A stretch of 44,075 bases of DNA from Saprospiraceae bacterium. GTDB taxonomy: Bacteria > Bacteroidota > Bacteroidia > Chitinophagales > Saprospiraceae. The stretch is from assembly GCA_020631355.1 (NCBI GenBank), contig JAHDHL010000011.1:88631-132705 (forward strand), read 5' to 3'. The position numbers and the translations under genes are program-made. A model generated the notes under the pieces. That model ran no database searches and was not told where the DNA came from. It was given only the letters and a program-made list of their open reading frames with translations. This document shows, in pieces, positions 41,447 through 44,075 of this stretch (position 1 is the stretch's first letter; each line of letters begins with the position of its first letter).

Positions 41447-43882
41447 ATGATGAGAATTGTATACTTCATATGTTTTTTATTCTTACCATTCGTCTTAGTC
41501 AGTCAGACGTTGGATATGAAGGGTAAGGTGATTGATACTGATACTCGAAAGGGGATTGGGGATGCGACCATTTTCGTAGAAGAAACGAGTGACTTGGAAG
41601 AATCCAATAATGATGGTGAATTCATCATAAGGAATTTGGAGGAGGGGAAGTATATTCTGAATATTTCCGCAGTGGGGTATGGAACCATACTCAGGGAAAT
41701 TACCCTTGCTGACGACAGTGGGGTTTTCTTGTTCGAGTTGGAAGAACTCAGTATCATCCTGCCTGAAGCGGAAGTGAGTAGCAAAAATGAAAATGCGGGA
41801 AAAACCAAACTGAATAATGTTGAGGAATTCGGCTTGTTCGGGGGAAAGAAATCAGAAGTGATTCCCTTGGAAAATGTGGTGGGTAATGTCGCAGTGAATA
41901 ATCCCCGTCAGGTTTTCAAGACCATTTCCGGATTGAATATTCAGGAAAATGATGCAGCCGGACTTCAATTGTCCATCGGTGGCCGTGGATTGGACCCTAA
42001 TCGGACAGCTAATTTTAATACCCGACAAAATGGATATGATATCAGTGCTGATGCATTGGGTTATCCTGAAAGTTATTATACGCCACCCGTTCAGGCACTT
42101 AGGAAAATAGAAATAGTGAGAGGGGCTGCCTCCCTTCAATTCGGTTCACAATTCGGTGGTTTGCTCAATTTTGTTTTCAAAAAAGGAAATAAGGATGTTC
42201 CTTTTGAATTCAATTCCAGTCACCAATACGGTTCCAATCAATTATATACCACGTTTAATTCAGTAGGAGGTACAGTCGGAAAAATGAATTATTATGGTTT
42301 TTATAATTATAAGCGAGGAAACGGATTCAGACCGAGTTCGGGCTTCGAACAACATGCGGCTTATGCGCAAGTGGATATCCAACCTATGGAAAATCTGACC
42401 ATAGGTTTGGAATATACCTACATGAATTATTTATCACAACAACCCGGAGGATTACAGGATTTCGAATTCAATCAGAATCCTTTCCAATCAAAAAGACAAC
42501 GAAATTGGTTTAGGGTCAATTGGAATCTTTATGCTCTGGATGCCACTTATGAATTTAGTAAGCGAACCAGGATCAATACCCGGAATTTTTTATTGGACGC
42601 AGGTAGGGATGCCTTGGGAGAATTGGCACCCATCAATAGACCGGACCCATTAAGGGAAAGGGATTTAATCGAGGGGAGATATAAGAATTTCGGTAATGAA
42701 ACCAGATTCATCCATCAATATTCGATTAAGAAACAATTGTCCACCTTTTTAATGGGAACCCGATTTTATAGAGGATTTACCCAGAGTTTCCAGGGAGAGG
42801 CTTCTAATGGTTCGGATGCTAATTTTACATTTAATACGACAGAGCCGAATATTTCGGGTTATGATTTTCCAAGTCGGAATGTGGCAATATTCGCAGAAAA
42901 CTTATTTAATATCAATGATCGTTTGAGTATAACCCCAGGAGTACGTTTTGAATATATCAGAACTGCATCGGATGGTTATGTTTACCAAAGAATTATATCA
43001 GGGGGTGAAATTATCTACGAAGAAAAGATAGATGATGCCAAGACCAATGAGAGGAAAATTCTATTGGCAGGGCTGGGCATGGCTTACAGATTGAGGGATG
43101 AGTTGGAATTATATGCCAATTTTAGCCAGAATTATCGTTCCATTAATTTTACTGATCTAGCGATACAAAATCCGAATCTGTTGGTTGATTCATTGTTGCA
43201 GGATGAAAAGGGATACAATATTGATATAGGATTAAGAGGGGAATTATTTGATGGTAAAATCAATTTGGATGCAACTGCTTTTGTACTCAGATACAACAAC
43301 CGAATCGGATTGACGGATATTATCATTGAGGAAAATGGAATCCAAAGGGTCTCTGATTATAGAACAAATATCGGGGATGCATTAATAGTTGGTTTGGAAA
43401 CGTATGCGGAATCCAATCTGATGGAATGGTTCAGGGATGATAGTCCTTATTCGGTTTTATTATTTATGAATCTCTCTTTTATCCAAGGGAAATACTTGTC
43501 CGGGGGCAGTGATGTAAAAGGCAATTTTGTAGAATTGATTCCCCCTATTAATATGAAAACAGGTGTTACATTTTCATGGAATGAATTGAGGGCATCCTTA
43601 CAATATGGATTCGTAAACGAACATTTTAGCGATGCCACAAATGCTGAACAAGTCGCCAATGCTACCCGTGGAATTATCCCCTCATATCATATTCTTGACT
43701 TGTCCGTCGATTACCAATGGAAATGGTTGGGCGTTTCAGGAGGGATAAATAATCTGACAGACAGTCATTATTTTACGAGAAGAACCAGTTCCTATCCCGG
43801 TCCGGGAATTATTCCTGCCCAAGGAAGGAATTACTATATAGGTTTGAATTTTAATCTGAAGACCAAATCTAAAAAGAAATAA
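41447..43882 (+). CDS. TonB-dependent outer-membrane receptor (ferric siderophore/FecA-like)
   Basis: 811 residues. Signal peptide to VLVSQ, then a carboxypeptidase-regulatory-like domain (about 24-105, MKGKVIDTDTRKGIGDATIF). The plug (about 130-240) shows NNPRQVFKTISGLNIQENDAAG, LSIGGRGLDPNRTANFNTRQ and RKIEIVRGAASLQFGSQFGG. The 22-strand barrel fills the rest and ends with an aromatic (GLNFNL) strand. It uses TonB energy to import a chelated metal, probably ferric citrate or a siderophore judged by its neighbours. The actual ligand is not known. It ends the operon before a bidirectional terminator. Confidence 0.95.
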   Translation: MMRIVYFICFLFLPFVLVSQTLDMKGKVIDTDTRKGIGDATIFVEETSDLEESNNDGEFIIRNLEEGKYILNISAVGYGTILREITLADDSGVFLFELEELSIILPEAEVSSKNENAGKTKLNNVEEFGLFGGKKSEVIPLENVVGNVAVNNPRQVFKTISGLNIQENDAAGLQLSIGGRGLDPNRTANFNTRQNGYDISADALGYPESYYTPPVQALRKIEIVRGAASLQFGSQFGGLLNFVFKKGNKDVPFEFNSSHQYGSNQLYTTFNSVGGTVGKMNYYGFYNYKRGNGFRPSSGFEQHAAYAQVDIQPMENLTIGLEYTYMNYLSQQPGGLQDFEFNQNPFQSKRQRNWFRVNWNLYALDATYEFSKRTRINTRNFLLDAGRDALGELAPINRPDPLRERDLIEGRYKNFGNETRFIHQYSIKKQLSTFLMGTRFYRGFTQSFQGEASNGSDANFTFNTTEPNISGYDFPSRNVAIFAENLFNINDRLSITPGVRFEYIRTASDGYVYQRIISGGEIIYEEKIDDAKTNERKILLAGLGMAYRLRDELELYANFSQNYRSINFTDLAIQNPNLLVDSLLQDEKGYNIDIGLRGELFDGKINLDATAFVLRYNNRIGLTDIIIEENGIQRVSDYRTNIGDALIVGLETYAESNLMEWFRDDSPYSVLLFMNLSFIQGKYLSGGSDVKGNFVELIPPINMKTGVTFSWNELRASLQYGFVNEHFSDATNAEQVANATRGIIPSYHILDLSVDYQWKWLGVSGGINNLTDSHYFTRRTSSYPGPGIIPAQGRNYYIGLNFNLKTKSKKK

Positions 43883-43896
43883 TACACAGTGTAAAT

Positions 43897-43930
43897 AAAA
43901 AAAGGCATCCGAATTCGGATGCCTTTTTTT
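43897..43930. terminator. bidirectional terminator
   Basis: GGCATCCGAATTCGGATGCC is a perfect 20-bp palindrome flanked by seven A and seven T. It serves the TonB gene on + and the AT-hook gene on -, which converge here. Confidence 0.95.
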
Positions 43931-43938
43931 ATTTAGCA

Positions 43939-44075
43939 TTAAGCTTTAGCCTTTGGCGGTCTACCTCTTCTTTTAGGAGCTGCTGGAGCTGCTGCTGATT
44001 TAGGTCTTCCTCTCCCTTTCTTAGGAGCTGCGGTTTTTTCGTCAGCACCTTCCTTGGTTGTGGAAGTGGACTTAG
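43939..44075 (-). CDS. C-terminal end of an AT-hook DNA-binding protein (partial)
   Basis: The last 45 residues are in the window, stop TAA at 43941-43939; the gene continues past the right edge. Two AT-hook cores (KKGRGRPKS and KRRGRPPKA) sit in an Ala/Pro/Lys-rich tail ending KAKA. AT hooks bind the minor groove of AT-rich DNA, so the protein is probably a nucleoid or regulatory DNA-binding protein. The part that would name the family is not in the window. Confidence 0.75.
   Translation of the reverse strand, partial: KSTSTTKEGADEKTAAPKKGRGRPKSAAAPAAPKRRGRPPKAKA

Noticed and set aside
1-44075. CRISPR arrays, tRNA or rRNA genes, insertion sequences, integrases
   Set aside because: No regularly spaced repeats, cloverleaf, rRNA-like stretch or transposase/integrase motifs were found on either strand.

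Overview
The window looks like a chromosomal segment of a Bacteroidota bacterium, probably from the Saprospiria/Lewinella side of the phylum (that finer placement is inference). The signs are type IX secretion (T9SS) C-terminal sorting domains on three large proteins, SprB/PKD-like repeats, a SusC-style carboxypeptidase-regulatory plus TonB receptor layout, DUF4856/imelysin lipoproteins, a BlaI/M56 pair, and exact TAnnTTTG (-7 type) promoter elements a short distance in front of several starts. No tRNA, rRNA, CRISPR array, transposase, phage gene or beta-lactamase is visible.

Layout. 1-299: possible tail of a + strand gene, then a gene-free stretch with a nested hairpin and a perfect 20-bp palindrome. 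300-3077 (-): blaI/M56-peptidase pair behind three near-identical 16-bp palindromic operators; a divergent DUF2809 membrane protein follows. 3591-5402: visibly AT-rich accessory stretch with what looks like a frameshifted coding remnant, an unrecognised immunity-like gene and a secreted alpha/beta hydrolase. 5435-7292 (-): MazG-like pyrophosphohydrolase plus amidase operon, divergent from a lipoprotein sulfatase whose end overlaps a large T9SS type B protein. 11231-12705 (-): lysophospholipase-like hydrolase coupled to a YigZ protein. 12794-14653 (-): OmpA protein with a terminal SPOR-like region. 14741-17567 (-): FMN reductase, family-5 substrate-binding lipoprotein and a small lipoprotein. 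17658-19230 (-): membrane protein and RluA-type pseudouridine synthase. 19350-21272 (-): dnaK. 21465-24371 (-): three-gene NRDE / ATP-grasp / LOG operon. 24471-26365 (-): TPR membrane protein and pyruvate dehydrogenase E1 alpha, divergent from a histone-deacetylase-fold protein. 27402-31256 (-): two lipoproteins, aminotransferase, FAD oxidoreductase. 31381-35576 (+): SH3/cysteine-hydrolase-like protein, glycosyltransferase, vWA T9SS protein; it converges on another T9SS protein (35666-37390, -). 37744-43882 (+): DUF4856, imelysin, HTTM and TonB receptor, read as an iron-uptake operon with its own promoter and palindromic operator. The right edge holds the end of an AT-hook protein.

How the genes work together. 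Most genes are housekeeping or envelope functions in short, tightly coupled operons. The two clearest regulated modules are the BlaI-controlled M56 protease system and the iron-type operon at the right. The least explained are the NRDE/ATP-grasp/LOG operon and the remnant-plus-immunity-like locus at 3.6-4.3 kb. Nothing seen here is proven to be a new system; the findings list the best candidates and what would test them.
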